Notes: generated by a model from the sequence alone, not told the origin. A DNA stretch of 64,000 nt from Fibrobacter sp. (GCA_024398875.1 JAKSIJ010000005.1:62001-126000), one strand, 5' to 3'. Positions 8,173 to 17,276 are shown, counted from the stretch's first letter. A program made the numbers and translations.

Positions 8173-9365
8173 TTCAACTTTCCAATGCCTTCCAAGCGGT
8201 TCAACGCTTCAATTAGCGTTTCGTCTTTTTTGGCAAAATGGAGGCGGATCAAGTGATTTACCGGCTCCCTGAAAAAACTGGAGCCAGGCACTGCGGCAAC
8301 GCCCACTTTCTGGGCCAAATCAATGCAAAACTTTTCATCGATGTATTCGCCTTCCGCCAGTTTCCCTGCAAATTTCTGCTCGTAGCCAAATTCGCGGATG
8401 TCCAGAAGCACAAAGTAGGTACCCTGTGGCTCCATGAACTTGAGATTCAGATTGCGGAGACCCTCCATGAACATGTTCCGCATGTGGGTATAGTGGTCCT
8501 GGAGTTCCTTGTAGTAATCGTCACCAAAACGAAGCGCCGTCACAGCCGCTTCCATCAAAGGGGCCGCAGCACCCACCGTCAAAAAGTCATGGACTTTTTT
8601 CAGCCGGTCCATAATGGGCTCAACCGCCAACACATAACCCAGACGCCAACCCGTAATGGAATAGGTCTTGCTCAAGCTGCTGCATTCAATAGTGCGTTCA
8701 AACATGCCTGGCAATGTGGCGATGTAGGTGTGCTTGTGGGGCTCAAAAACGATGTGCTCGTAAACCTCATCCGTGATTACATACAAATCATACTTGATGG
8801 CCAAATCTGCGATAACCTGAAGCTCTTCGCGGGTAAAGACTTTTCCGCTAGGATTCGAAGGATTGCAGAGCACCAATGCCTTCACGTGGGGTTGCTTCAT
8901 GGCGGATTCCAGAATGTCCGCATCAAACTTCAAAGTGTCCGGGTCCAAGGGCACATAGACGGGTTCTGCACCGCACAAAATAGTATCAGCACCGTAGTTC
9001 TCGTAGAAGGGAGAGAACAGCACCACCTTCTCGCCCGGATTGCAGACGGACATCATGGCCGCCATCATGGCTTCCGTGCTACCGCAGGTCACCACCATCT
9101 CTTTCTGGGGATTATACCTGAGGCCGCTAAAATGAAAATGCTTATCGCTCAACGCCTCGCGAAAGTTCTCTGCGCCAAAAGTGATGGCGTACTGGTGCGG
9201 TCCCTTGGGGCCAATTTCGGCAAGCCGGTCCGTCAAAGCCTTGGGCGGGTCAAAATCGGGAAAGCCTTGAGAGAGGTTTACCGCACCGCAGGCGTTTGCA
9301 ACCCGCGTCATGCGGCGGATGACGGAATCCGTAAACGTAGATGTACGACTGCTCAGTGGCTGCAT
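8169..9365 (-). CDS. Pyridoxal-phosphate aminotransferase, class I/II
   Basis: 398 residues of fold type I. The PLP lysine is Lys233 in SLSKTYSITGWRLGY; other hallmarks are NPSNPSGK (168-175), Asp199 in VITDEVYEH and the substrate-binding arginine near HLIRLHFA. The N-terminal NLSQGFPDFDPP resembles the methionine aminotransferase / kynurenine aminotransferase-like subgroup (YbdL type), so 2-oxo-4-methylthiobutanoate or aromatic substrates are likely, but this is inference. It sits 1 base after the STAS gene and overlaps tcdA by 4 bases in one operon. Confidence 0.9.
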   Translation of the reverse strand: MQPLSSRTSTFTDSVIRRMTRVANACGAVNLSQGFPDFDPPKALTDRLAEIGPKGPHQYAITFGAENFREALSDKHFHFSGLRYNPQKEMVVTCGSTEAMMAAMMSVCNPGEKVVLFSPFYENYGADTILCGAEPVYVPLDPDTLKFDADILESAMKQPHVKALVLCNPSNPSGKVFTREELQVIADLAIKYDLYVITDEVYEHIVFEPHKHTYIATLPGMFERTIECSSLSKTYSITGWRLGYVLAVEPIMDRLKKVHDFLTVGAAAPLMEAAVTALRFGDDYYKELQDHYTHMRNMFMEGLRNLNLKFMEPQGTYFVLLDIREFGYEQKFAGKLAEGEYIDEKFCIDLAQKVGVAAVPGSSFFREPVNHLIRLHFAKKDETLIEALNRLEGIGKLK

Positions 9366-9366
9366 C

Positions 9367-9663
9367 TTACTTTATCCTCAAAATCTTCGTGAATCCCGAA
9401 AGGAACATGATGGTGTGAACATCCTCCGTTATATTCACCAAAGTAAGTTCACCATACTTCGCAATTTTTTTGTAGGCGCACAGCAACACACGAAGGCCTG
9501 CCGATGAAACAAAAGGCACCTTGGCACAATCTAGGCAAACAGAGAGATTTTGTCCGATGCACTCCTCCAATGCCGCTTCCAAATCCGTAGATGCGAGAGA
9601 ATCCAATTCACCATCCAAAGCGAGGTTCGCCAGGTTTTCAGTAACAGTCTTTGTAATCGTCAT
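9367..9663 (-). CDS. STAS-domain protein (anti-sigma factor antagonist-like)
   Basis: 98 residues covering one STAS domain. The region VPFVSSAGLRVLL (50-62) aligns with the phosphorylatable DSSG loop of SpoIIAA, with Ser53 at the phosphosite; the preceding Asp is Val here. Such proteins bind anti-sigma kinases or act in partner-switching or lipid-transport complexes. No kinase or sigma factor is adjacent, so the partner is unknown. It is first in the operon with the aminotransferase and tcdA, with a promoter-like box 28 bases upstream. Confidence 0.85.
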   Translation of the reverse strand: MTITKTVTENLANLALDGELDSLASTDLEAALEECIGQNLSVCLDCAKVPFVSSAGLRVLLCAYKKIAKYGELTLVNITEDVHTIMFLSGFTKILRIK

Positions 9664-9691
9664 TGAAGGGCCTCAATGTTAAATTTCTTTC

Positions 9692-9700
9692 GCAAATATA
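9692..9700 (-). promoter_or_regulatory. Promoter box TATATTTGC upstream of the STAS operon
   Basis: On the minus strand TATATTTGC lies 28 bases before the ATG of the STAS gene. It is identical to the boxes in front of tRNA-Glu (26702-26710) and the 72-aa gene (17932-17940). It fits the Bacteroidetes-style TAnnTTTG promoter element. Confidence 0.6.
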
Positions 9701-9778
9701 ACATCTCCCCGCAAGGTTTTCACACCAACCCATTTTCAATTCTATATTTTGGACAGACAAAACTAAGAGGGCTCGAAT

Positions 9779-11035
9779 TTGTACAAGTATACCTTGAATT
9801 ATACGGAACAGATGTATGCCGCCACAAAGGCCATACTCCCCTGTTTCACGGTAACCCTGAAAGAAGAGATTGACGGAAATACGTTAGCAGAGGCTGTCCA
9901 GCGCGCACTCTCCTACCATCCCCACTTCAAAACCCAGTTGATTAAGGAAGACGGGCTGTTCAAACTGGTGGAAAACGAAAGAAAGCCCATTGTCAAGGAA
10001 AGCGCATGGAGCGATGAAATCCGCTATGGTGGCGAGGATTACAACTTCTTCCCCTGGGTCATCACCTATACGGGTAAGCAAATCGTGTTTTCCGCCTACC
10101 ACTGCCTCACGGATGGCGGTGGAACGCTGTGCTTCTTGTTCGCGGTAACGCGCCAGTACCTGGAATTGCAAGGCGTGAAGTTTGAAACGGAAATTGGCTT
10201 GGTGGCTCCCGAAAATGTGGAGCGGACCATGGACAACATGTTCGAAGTCAACGCAAACCCTGCGGTACAAGGACTTCCCAAGCCCAATTTGGGAGAAGCC
10301 TCTCCCCTTCCGCCGGAATTTTACGAGACGGATTCCGCCAAGATTTCAACCTACCGCATCAGCCTCAAACTACCGGACGTGAAAAAACTCTCCATGGAAA
10401 GCGAGACCTCCAACTTCACCGTGGTGGCATACGTCATCGCCAAAGCCATGGAGCGGGCAATGGGGAAGAGCGAAGGCATCGTCAACATTCGCATTCCCGT
10501 AAGCCTCCGCGGTACATTCAAGAGTATTTCCGATAGAAAGAGCATCATCATTCCGCATCTCTGCTATGACATCAAGCTCATGGGAGGCCTGCGTCGCAAA
10601 ATGGTGGAAACCATTTTCAAAAGCCAGCTGTTCCTCCTCTCCGATAAGGTGAACGCCATCGAAGGCTGCAACCAGATGGTCGAATCCACGCAGAATCTGC
10701 TGGCACACCCCGAAAAGCTGGACGAAATGGGCAAGGCATTTGACGAAGGCTGCAACGCCATGAATGCAGGGATTTCGTACTCCCAGGCAACAAACGCCCA
10801 CAGTTTTGGCGAGATGGCGCAGTACATGGAAAACTATGGAGCCTACCACTTCCCGCAATGCATGCGGTACATGGAAATCATCGGCAATACCTTTGGCGGC
10901 TGGATTAACCTTTCCATCAGTCAAAGCAGCAAGAATGACATTCTCGTCAAGAAGATTACAGAAGTTCTCACCGAAGAAACCATCCGTTTCGAGTTTGAAA
11001 AAATGGAGACCCATGGCATCATGAGGCCCGTATAA
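9779..11035 (+). CDS. Condensation-fold / CoA-dependent acyltransferase-like protein
   Basis: 418 residues. An N-terminal chloramphenicol-acetyltransferase-like lobe carries H108-C-L-T-D112-G113, the HxxxDG active-site motif shared by NRPS condensation domains, wax ester synthases and alcohol acetyltransferases. A C-terminal lobe includes NIRIPVSLRGTF and GNTFGGWINLSISQ, placed like the second-lobe contacts of these enzymes. No carrier protein or NRPS gene is nearby, so it is more likely a free-standing acyltransferase than an antibiotic enzyme. The start is TTG at 9779, supported by AAGAGGG 7 bases upstream; the next Met is 11 residues later. A TATATTTTG box is at 9743-9751. hflX starts 7 bases downstream. 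Substrate unknown. Confidence 0.75.
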   Translation: MYKYTLNYTEQMYAATKAILPCFTVTLKEEIDGNTLAEAVQRALSYHPHFKTQLIKEDGLFKLVENERKPIVKESAWSDEIRYGGEDYNFFPWVITYTGKQIVFSAYHCLTDGGGTLCFLFAVTRQYLELQGVKFETEIGLVAPENVERTMDNMFEVNANPAVQGLPKPNLGEASPLPPEFYETDSAKISTYRISLKLPDVKKLSMESETSNFTVVAYVIAKAMERAMGKSEGIVNIRIPVSLRGTFKSISDRKSIIIPHLCYDIKLMGGLRRKMVETIFKSQLFLLSDKVNAIEGCNQMVESTQNLLAHPEKLDEMGKAFDEGCNAMNAGISYSQATNAHSFGEMAQYMENYGAYHFPQCMRYMEIIGNTFGGWINLSISQSSKNDILVKKITEVLTEETIRFEFEKMETHGIMRPV

Positions 11036-11042
11036 AGTCTTC

Positions 11043-12299
11043 ATGCGCGAAAACATCGAACATAAGCCAGTGAAGGAACGTTGCATTCTTGTAGGGATAG
11101 CAACACCCAAGGTGCATCACTGGCTGGCAAGCGAGCAGTTAGCGGAACTTGGCCGCCTTGCAGAAACCGCCGGCGCCGAGGTGACCCGCAGTTTTCTGCA
11201 GCGGGTGCAGCAGTTTAGCCCCGCCACTCTCATTGGCGAAGGCAAGGTGAATGAAGTCAAGCGGGCTTTGGAAGAAGACAATGCCAAGATGGTGGTGTTT
11301 GACGACGACCTTTCGGGTTCCCAGGTGCGCAATTTGGAAGAACGGCTGCCTGGCATCAAGGTGCTGGACCGCACAGGTCTCATTCTCGACATTTTTGCAA
11401 AGCACGCGGTGACAGCGGAAAGCCGCCTCATGGTGGAAGTGGCGCAACTGCAATACATGATGCCTCGCCTTACAGGTGCCTGGACGCACCTTTGCCGCCA
11501 GCACAATGGCGGTATCGGGACCAAGGGCCCCGGCGAAACCCAGCTGGAAACGGACCGTCGCATGATCCGCAAACGCATCCAAGAACTGAAGAAAAAACTG
11601 GCGAAAATCGAGGATGCCCGGGAAAGCCAGGCGGAAAAACGGAACGACATTTTCCAAGTGGGAATTGTGGGCTACACCAACGCCGGCAAAAGCACTCTCA
11701 CCAACCGATTGACCGGTGCCGACGTGTACGTTGAAGACAAACTATTTGCAACCCTTGACAGCACTACACGTAAACTCTTTCTGGATGGAGAGAACATCAT
11801 TCTCTCCGATACGGTAGGCTTTATTCGGAAACTCCCGCATAACCTAATTGAGACTTTCAAGAGCACCTTGGGCGTGGCCGCACATGCCGACTGCATTTTG
11901 GAAGTCGTGGACGGAAGCGCGCCTGATTACCGCGAGCATCTGGAAGTGACCCACAAGACGTTGGAAGGCATTATCGCGCCGGAAACGCCGCGGCTTCGGG
12001 TATTCAATAAGGTGGAAGTTTGTGATGAGGCTCGTCGAACAGAGCTATTGCAGAACTATCCGGAAGCCATACAAATTAGCGCACGGGAGAATATCGGGAT
12101 GGAACGGCTCCGCTCCGCCTTCAAGGAACAGCTTGAAATCTGGCACAAAAAGCGGGAAGATGCCGCCCGCGAGGCACAGAAAAACGCCGACGAACCCTGG
12201 CCACAACACCCCGCCGAAAGCGTCTCGGACAAGAGTTTCAACAGCAACCGCGACGAAAACTGGCGCGAACCCGGAATCTACGAAATTGGTTGCAATTAG
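11043..12299 (+). CDS. hflX: Ribosome-associated GTPase HflX
   Basis: 418 residues. HflX binds 50S subunits and splits stalled ribosomes, typically under heat stress. The HflX N-terminal domain (about 10-150) holds the glycine-rich GGIGTKGPGETQLETDRR (156-173), then a coiled-coil linker. The GTPase domain has G1 GYTNAGKST (210-218) and G3 DTVGF (256-260); the G4 motif is NKVE rather than NKxD. A ~60-residue polar C-terminal tail follows. It is probably co-transcribed with the acyltransferase gene 7 bases upstream, and it converges on the giant surface gene with only 10 bases between stops. Confidence 0.94.
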   Translation: MRENIEHKPVKERCILVGIATPKVHHWLASEQLAELGRLAETAGAEVTRSFLQRVQQFSPATLIGEGKVNEVKRALEEDNAKMVVFDDDLSGSQVRNLEERLPGIKVLDRTGLILDIFAKHAVTAESRLMVEVAQLQYMMPRLTGAWTHLCRQHNGGIGTKGPGETQLETDRRMIRKRIQELKKKLAKIEDARESQAEKRNDIFQVGIVGYTNAGKSTLTNRLTGADVYVEDKLFATLDSTTRKLFLDGENIILSDTVGFIRKLPHNLIETFKSTLGVAAHADCILEVVDGSAPDYREHLEVTHKTLEGIIAPETPRLRVFNKVEVCDEARRTELLQNYPEAIQISARENIGMERLRSAFKEQLEIWHKKREDAAREAQKNADEPWPQHPAESVSDKSFNSNRDENWREPGIYEIGCN

Positions 12300-12309
12300 G
12301 CAACCAACC

Positions 12310-15300
12310 TTACTTGATATTCACCTTACGAGTCTGGCTACCAACGCGAACCAAGAAGGTTCCGGCGCTAGACATGACGACATTGAAATTGCTGGCGTTA
12401 ACACGACCGGATTTCAACATACGGCCCTGCATGTCAACAACAGCATAGGCGCTGCCAATACGTGCAGAACCTATCTGGATGTTGCGACCTACTGTCGAGA
12501 CTGTGAAATGCGGAACTCCAACATCAATAAGAGCGTCGCCCTTTTCAGAGCTAGAGCTTTCGTCCTTCGCGCTTGAACTAGAGGCGGGCTTATCACCAGC
12601 AGAACTGCTTTCCGGCTTCACATCGCTACGAGAACTGGAGGAACTGCTGAGTTTTTCATATTGCGCCGTCACGTCCAGGTTCATTACAATCTCATCAAAT
12701 TCGTTATCCCAGCCGATAAACTTGTAGCCATCACGTTCCGGTTCGGCAGGTGCCGTAGCGGCAGCACCATACTTTACATTCTGAGACTTGAGTGTGGTAC
12801 CATCATAATCCAGGAAAGTAACCTTATAGGCATTCAACACGCTGTTGTAGGATGCCGTATAAGTGACATTGCCCGTAACCATTGAAACCGCAGGTGTCCA
12901 GCCTGCAAATTCATAAGTGTACTGGGCTGTAGAAACCTTGAACGGATCCGCCGGAGCGGTCGGCATCGTTCCGAATTCCACAGAACCCGATTCAATTATA
13001 GCACCATTGTCATCTACGAATGTAATGGTGTAAGACAGCACGCTATAACGGGCTTCAATGGAAATATCTGCCGAAATCGTGATAACATCACCAGGCTGAC
13101 CAAGATAATTTCCTTTATTGTCGTACCAGCCCTCAAATTTGTAGCCCGTCTTTTCCGCTGCAGAGGGCAGTGTATAGGAAGCACCTTCGTAAACACCCTC
13201 AGAAATTTCAACCTTGCCATCTACATATACAATAAGCTGGTGTTTGGGTGCGGCGGCAAACAATGCGTTCACAACCAAGGCAGACTTCACAGAAGTGAAG
13301 CTCTTGTCCCAACCGTTGAACACATAGCCTTCTCTGGTCGGCGTAGCAGGAGCTGTTGCAGCCTTGCCGTACTCCACATACTGGGTTTTCAAAATTTCGG
13401 AACCATTCTTGAAAACAACTTCGTATGTGACAGGGGTTGAGTCAAACACAGCAATATAAGTCGCAGCACCCACCACGCTGGCAATAGTTTTATCAAAGCC
13501 CTTGAAGGTGTAGTTAAATTCTACGGTGGATTCGCGTGAAGGATTTTCACCCTTATACGTCGGCATGGTTCCGTAAGCAAGCAATTCCTCTTGCAGAACA
13601 GAATTATCATAGTTCAGGAACTGGACCGTGTACTTATTGATGGTGGCATCATAAGTTGCCGTGTATGTGGCTTCGCCAGTAACCGGAATAAGGGTAGCGT
13701 CCCAACCGGCAAAGGTGTAGGAGTACTGGGCAGTAGCCGCAAGTGTAGGCGTATCGCCTGCATACACAGGCACGTTACCATACTGAACTGTAGAACTCTG
13801 AAGCACAGTACCGTCAATGTTTTTGAAGGTGACCGTGAAACTCAGGTCCAGAAGTTCACCATACAAGGCTTTGACTGTGGTATTTTCTGTAAAGACAGTC
13901 TTTGTATCTACAAGGGTAAGATTTTCATCAAACCAGCCCTTGAAATAATAGCCTTCTTCTGCAGCGGGTGCTTCAGGAATGGATTCCAGCATGCCATCAG
14001 CACCTGTAACGAGAGCCGCGATTTCATTGTCTTCGGGGTATTCAAAAGACACCACATATTTCTTTTCTGCAGCAGAAGCATACAAGGCGGAAACTGTCAT
14101 ATCGGCAGAAACTTTCTGCTTGCCCGTAAACAAATCTCCATTTTCCTTGACCCAAGAGACAAACTTATAACCCGAAGCAGGTTCTGGATCATCGGGCATA
14201 GATACAATTCCCTTGTTGTTGGTGTACTTACGAGTGGAGGCACCATCATCGTCAAAGGTAACGCGCATGGTTGGAAAATTATTTGCATCGGCAAAAATCG
14301 GGTAACCATTTGTGCGGCTCCAGATTTTTGAATTTTCCTGGGAACTAGCCATTGTATTCAACTGGTAGGCGAACTGATCGCGCTGCATATTGGCAGTAGA
14401 AAGGCCACCTACATTAACCGTTTTTGAGGAAGAATTATCAACGCCTACTGCGGCTGAAAGGTCAGCTACCTTGGTATCGAAATATGCATTCTTTGTACTG
14501 GCCCCACCCTCGATTAAGCCAAACAGGGCTCCCCTATAGGCCCCACTTATAGCCGCCTTGCCCACAATATTTTCAGCGGCGCTGTAGACATTTTGTACTA
14601 TACCAGAAGTATAGCCGGCAATACCGCCAACACAATATGAGGTAGCAGAAGCTTCCACATCAGCAAGATTGTAGCTATCTGTAATTTGAGAGCCGTTGTA
14701 ACCAGCAATGCCACCGGCTTTATTTAAAGAAAGAACCTTGCCCAAGTTTACACAAGTGGAAACTAGGCCCTTTGAATCAGATAAATAACCTACAATGCCG
14801 CCAGAATAAGAATAAGTTTTATAGCCAGAAGCAGTCACAGAACCGCTATTGATGCAATTGTTGATGGTGGCCCCGGCATGCACATAACCGGCCATGCCAC
14901 CGGAATAAGAAGAATAATAAGAAGAAGAAGAACCAGAAGCCGTCACAGAACCGCTATTGATGCAATTGTTGATGGTGGCCGCGGCAAGCACATAACCGGC
15001 CATGCCACCGGAATAAGAATAAGAAGAAGAACCAGAAGCCGTCACGGAACCGCTATTGATGCAACCACTGATGGTAGCAGCCGCAGACACATAACCGGCA
15101 ATGCCTCCAGAATATTGACCTAAAACATCAGACTTATTTTCAGAATTTTCAATGAACTTTCCACCAGCCTCATAACCAACAACCCCACCAACATAACTGT
15201 AGTAGTACGAGCTAACAGAGTGCTTTACCGAGCCAGATACCGCGGCTCCCTTGACACTCCCGGTATTGTATCCGGCAATTCCACCAACATCACCACGTGC

Positions 15301-15891
15301 ATAATAGGTTTTAGAATATCCATTCAAATAAGTCAACACAGTTCCATCAAAGGAAACATTTTCTATGGAGCCTTTATTTTTGCCAACTAACCCGCCAATG
15401 TTACCAAAATGATCTTTCGAAGTTGTCGTAACAACATGTGCATACACATAAGCATTATCCACGCTCAAATTCTTGACTACACCATTTTCGCCCACAACAC
15501 CAAACAAGCCACGGCTAATGGAGTCAGCATTGGCAGCCAATGTATCATTCACATATAGGCCGCTGATCTTATGGCCATTTCCGTCAAAAACACCGTCAAA
15601 GGCTCTGGTTGAAGTATCACCGATCGCCTTCCAGCGGGTAGTTCCACTTGTACTGGTTACCTCCGTATCCCACAGCACAATGTCGTTTGCCAACTGGGCA
15701 TTTATGGTAGTCTTGCCCGTGTTCACCTGCACTGCAAACCAGGCCAGTTCCTCGGGCGTAGAAATCAGGTAAAACACCTTGCCATCAATCTTCTTGGTGT
15801 TTTCGGGTTCATTGGAACCCCCATGCCAATTGGCAAAGGAGCAGGCAGCCGCAAGCAGCAAAATAGTTAGAATTTTTACGATTTTTGACAT
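12310..15891 (-). CDS. Giant surface protein with GLUG and Listeria-Bacteroides repeats and T9SS-like C-terminal domain
   Basis: 1193 residues. A signal peptide (1-20) is followed by a domain with many GG(L/I/M)(V/A)GY/K repeats (about 100-470), as in GLUG-motif surface proteins. Three near-identical ~33-residue units (INSGSVTASG..., around 14830-15100) carry Ser/Tyr runs of different length. Next come about eight Listeria-Bacteroides (Flg_new/InlB B-type) repeats (about 540-1080), each ending in patterns such as GYKFEGWYD or YTFAGWD. A serine-rich linker (1082-1117) leads to a ~60-residue C-terminal domain with VVDMQGRMLKSG and GTFLVRVGS..KVNIK, which looks like a type IX secretion sorting domain. 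It is likely exported and surface-anchored, perhaps an adhesin (inference). AAGGAT precedes the ATG. Confidence 0.85.
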   Translation of the reverse strand: MSKIVKILTILLLAAACSFANWHGGSNEPENTKKIDGKVFYLISTPEELAWFAVQVNTGKTTINAQLANDIVLWDTEVTSTSGTTRWKAIGDTSTRAFDGVFDGNGHKISGLYVNDTLAANADSISRGLFGVVGENGVVKNLSVDNAYVYAHVVTTTSKDHFGNIGGLVGKNKGSIENVSFDGTVLTYLNGYSKTYYARGDVGGIAGYNTGSVKGAAVSGSVKHSVSSYYYSYVGGVVGYEAGGKFIENSENKSDVLGQYSGGIAGYVSAAATISGCINSGSVTASGSSSYSYSGGMAGYVLAAATINNCINSGSVTASGSSSSYYSSYSGGMAGYVHAGATINNCINSGSVTASGYKTYSYSGGIVGYLSDSKGLVSTCVNLGKVLSLNKAGGIAGYNGSQITDSYNLADVEASATSYCVGGIAGYTSGIVQNVYSAAENIVGKAAISGAYRGALFGLIEGGASTKNAYFDTKVADLSAAVGVDNSSSKTVNVGGLSTANMQRDQFAYQLNTMASSQENSKIWSRTNGYPIFADANNFPTMRVTFDDDGASTRKYTNNKGIVSMPDDPEPASGYKFVSWVKENGDLFTGKQKVSADMTVSALYASAAEKKYVVSFEYPEDNEIAALVTGADGMLESIPEAPAAEEGYYFKGWFDENLTLVDTKTVFTENTTVKALYGELLDLSFTVTFKNIDGTVLQSSTVQYGNVPVYAGDTPTLAATAQYSYTFAGWDATLIPVTGEATYTATYDATINKYTVQFLNYDNSVLQEELLAYGTMPTYKGENPSRESTVEFNYTFKGFDKTIASVVGAATYIAVFDSTPVTYEVVFKNGSEILKTQYVEYGKAATAPATPTREGYVFNGWDKSFTSVKSALVVNALFAAAPKHQLIVYVDGKVEISEGVYEGASYTLPSAAEKTGYKFEGWYDNKGNYLGQPGDVITISADISIEARYSVLSYTITFVDDNGAIIESGSVEFGTMPTAPADPFKVSTAQYTYEFAGWTPAVSMVTGNVTYTASYNSVLNAYKVTFLDYDGTTLKSQNVKYGAAATAPAEPERDGYKFIGWDNEFDEIVMNLDVTAQYEKLSSSSSSRSDVKPESSSAGDKPASSSSAKDESSSSEKGDALIDVGVPHFTVSTVGRNIQIGSARIGSAYAVVDMQGRMLKSGRVNASNFNVVMSSAGTFLVRVGSQTRKVNIK
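14826..15103 (-). repeat. In-frame tandem repeat within the giant surface gene
   Basis: Three copies of a ~100-bp unit are visible on the plus strand, beginning near 14829, 14939 and 15038 (each starts GTCAC[A/G]GAACCGCTATTGATGCAA). Copies 1 and 2 are almost identical and copy 3 is diverged. Between units lie runs of GAA/AAGAA triplets (Ser/Tyr codons on the coding strand) whose length differs from copy to copy. The whole array stays in frame. Confidence 0.85.
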
Positions 15892-15905
15892 TTTACATTA
15901 TCCTT

Positions 15906-16193
15906 TTATTTTAAAATCACCTTTGTCACACAAGTGCGGGTTTCGCAACACACTTGAACTTCAACTTTTTGATGATTTACCTTTGCGGCAACAAGCATTT
16001 GGTATTCCCACTGATGCCAGTCATTAGGCACCTTTAAACCTTCGGATTCTGCAATGGGTTCGCAAGGTTTATCGTCATTCCAAAACACGTTGTACTTTTT
16101 GCCGTCCTTCTCCAAGGAGTATCCATCCCCGCCCCGGATAGTAAAACACCCATCCGAAGAGATTGTTTCCACATAGCCTTCAATCTTAAACAT
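15906..16193 (-). CDS. Unknown 95-residue protein coupled to the FRG-domain gene
   Basis: 95 residues (starting MFKIEGYVETISSDG), acidic to neutral, no signal peptide or membrane segment. Three cysteines cluster near the end (VCCETRTC). No family recognised. The start is fixed by TGATG: the ATG at 16193 shares its A with the stop codon of the FRG gene, and AAGGAGAAG lies just upstream inside that gene, so the two are translationally coupled. Its position suggests it works with the FRG protein, for example as inhibitor or effector partner (inference). Confidence 0.65.
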   Translation of the reverse strand: MFKIEGYVETISSDGCFTIRGGDGYSLEKDGKKYNVFWNDDKPCEPIAESEGLKVPNDWHQWEYQMLVAAKVNHQKVEVQVCCETRTCVTKVILK

Positions 16194-17101
16194 CACTTCT
16201 CCTTCAAAAAATCTTTCGAATCCAGCCATTGTTTCGTTCCCTTCCAATCAGGGTAAACAAAGTCAACGGTAAGCCCTAACATTTCCAACTCCCTCAGCAA
16301 AGGTTTCTTCGCCTCAACTGGAATCCTTATTTTTCGGCGAACCATGCCTTTTTTCGGGTCATCCTTCCATTGGGCGAGTTTCGTTCTCACCCCGTCCATC
16401 CCATAAATCATAAACGCACCTTGCTGCGCCCGGATCCGGGGGTTGTTCAGCAAAGGATGAACACAGAATACGCTTTCCATATCGTCCTTTTTTATCCAAG
16501 GCTCGAAATAAGGTTTCTCGGCCCTAATTTCGTGAAGCAAGTGTTTTATCCGCCAATCGGAATTAAAACCCTTGCGTTCGTTTTCTTCATCGGCTCTTAT
16601 GTTTCGAATGTCCAGTTCATCCTCAAAATCATAAACAGCGATATTCGCCAAAATGCTCACTTTGTCAGAATGGTAATTCTTGATTTTATCTTCTGGAACT
16701 TCATAAACATATATAACCCCATCTCTACGGCCTTCTTTTTCTTCTGTCATGCCGTAATCGGAATCGATATAGCAGGCAAAAAACACAGCCTGCAGCGCAC
16801 TTGTAGTAATATCCAAAAGACGGGTGGGAATCTGATAATGCTGCATCAAGACAAGTTTTTCGAAAGTTGACCTGCATGCGGCAAACTCATCGGGCAGGCG
16901 CCGTTCCGCCTCACGGAAAATCTTCGCCTCATTTTTCAGGCGACCGTTTCTTGTAATACTAGGCGTTGCTCCCGTAGGTCCATAATCCTCCGGCTCCCCA
17001 CGGTAATAATACCGGACATTGTCACGGTGGCCGTCAAGGCCATCGCGTTCAATCTGTCTCAGGCAGTCCAAAAGATCTGCTATTTTGAAAACCGCACCCA
17101 C
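16193..17101 (-). CDS. FRG-domain protein
   Basis: 302 residues. The FRG-domain signature is clear: YYYRGEPEDYGP (31-42, Arg34-Gly35 being the motif), then LVLMQHYQIPTRLLDITTSALQAVFFA with the conserved QHYG-like and PTRLLD elements. FRG proteins are of unknown biochemistry and often sit in accessory or defence-like loci. The start is GTG at 17101. There is no Shine-Dalgarno, but TTGACA (17130-17135) and TACATTTGA (17106-17114) form a good promoter ending 4 bases before this GTG, consistent with a leaderless mRNA. The downstream 95-residue gene overlaps by one base. Flanking DNA is strongly AT-rich. Confidence 0.82.
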   Translation of the reverse strand: MGAVFKIADLLDCLRQIERDGLDGHRDNVRYYYRGEPEDYGPTGATPSITRNGRLKNEAKIFREAERRLPDEFAACRSTFEKLVLMQHYQIPTRLLDITTSALQAVFFACYIDSDYGMTEEKEGRRDGVIYVYEVPEDKIKNYHSDKVSILANIAVYDFEDELDIRNIRADEENERKGFNSDWRIKHLLHEIRAEKPYFEPWIKKDDMESVFCVHPLLNNPRIRAQQGAFMIYGMDGVRTKLAQWKDDPKKGMVRRKIRIPVEAKKPLLRELEMLGLTVDFVYPDWKGTKQWLDSKDFLKEK

Positions 17102-17105
17102 ACCG

Positions 17106-17135
17106 TCAAATGTAAAAAAAAAAACACAATGTCAA
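17106..17135 (-). promoter_or_regulatory. Promoter of the FRG gene (TTGACA / TACATTTGA)
   Basis: On the minus strand, a consensus -35 TTGACA (17135-17130) is separated by 15 bases, mostly T, from TACATTTGA (17114-17106). The GTG start codon of the FRG gene begins 4 bases later. The surrounding 100 bases are very AT-rich. Confidence 0.6.
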
Positions 17136-17276
17136 GTAAATTTATTATAATCATATTTTTCAACGTTTTTTGATAAAAAAAAGGCAATTTTCACTTCAAA
17201 CGTCACTCCATCACCCCATTTTTTAGCGTTCAAACGCAGCCAAACCACCCCATCCCCTTTTTACTATAATTCTCAT

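Noticed and set aside
14826-15103. CRISPR-like evenly spaced repeats
   Set aside because: The repeats are ~100 bp, in frame, and code for similar protein units of the giant surface protein; spacers are not unique and no cas genes exist.
14878-15123. Small His/Thr/Arg-rich repetitive protein on the plus strand
   Set aside because: It is the reverse reading of the GLUG repeat array.
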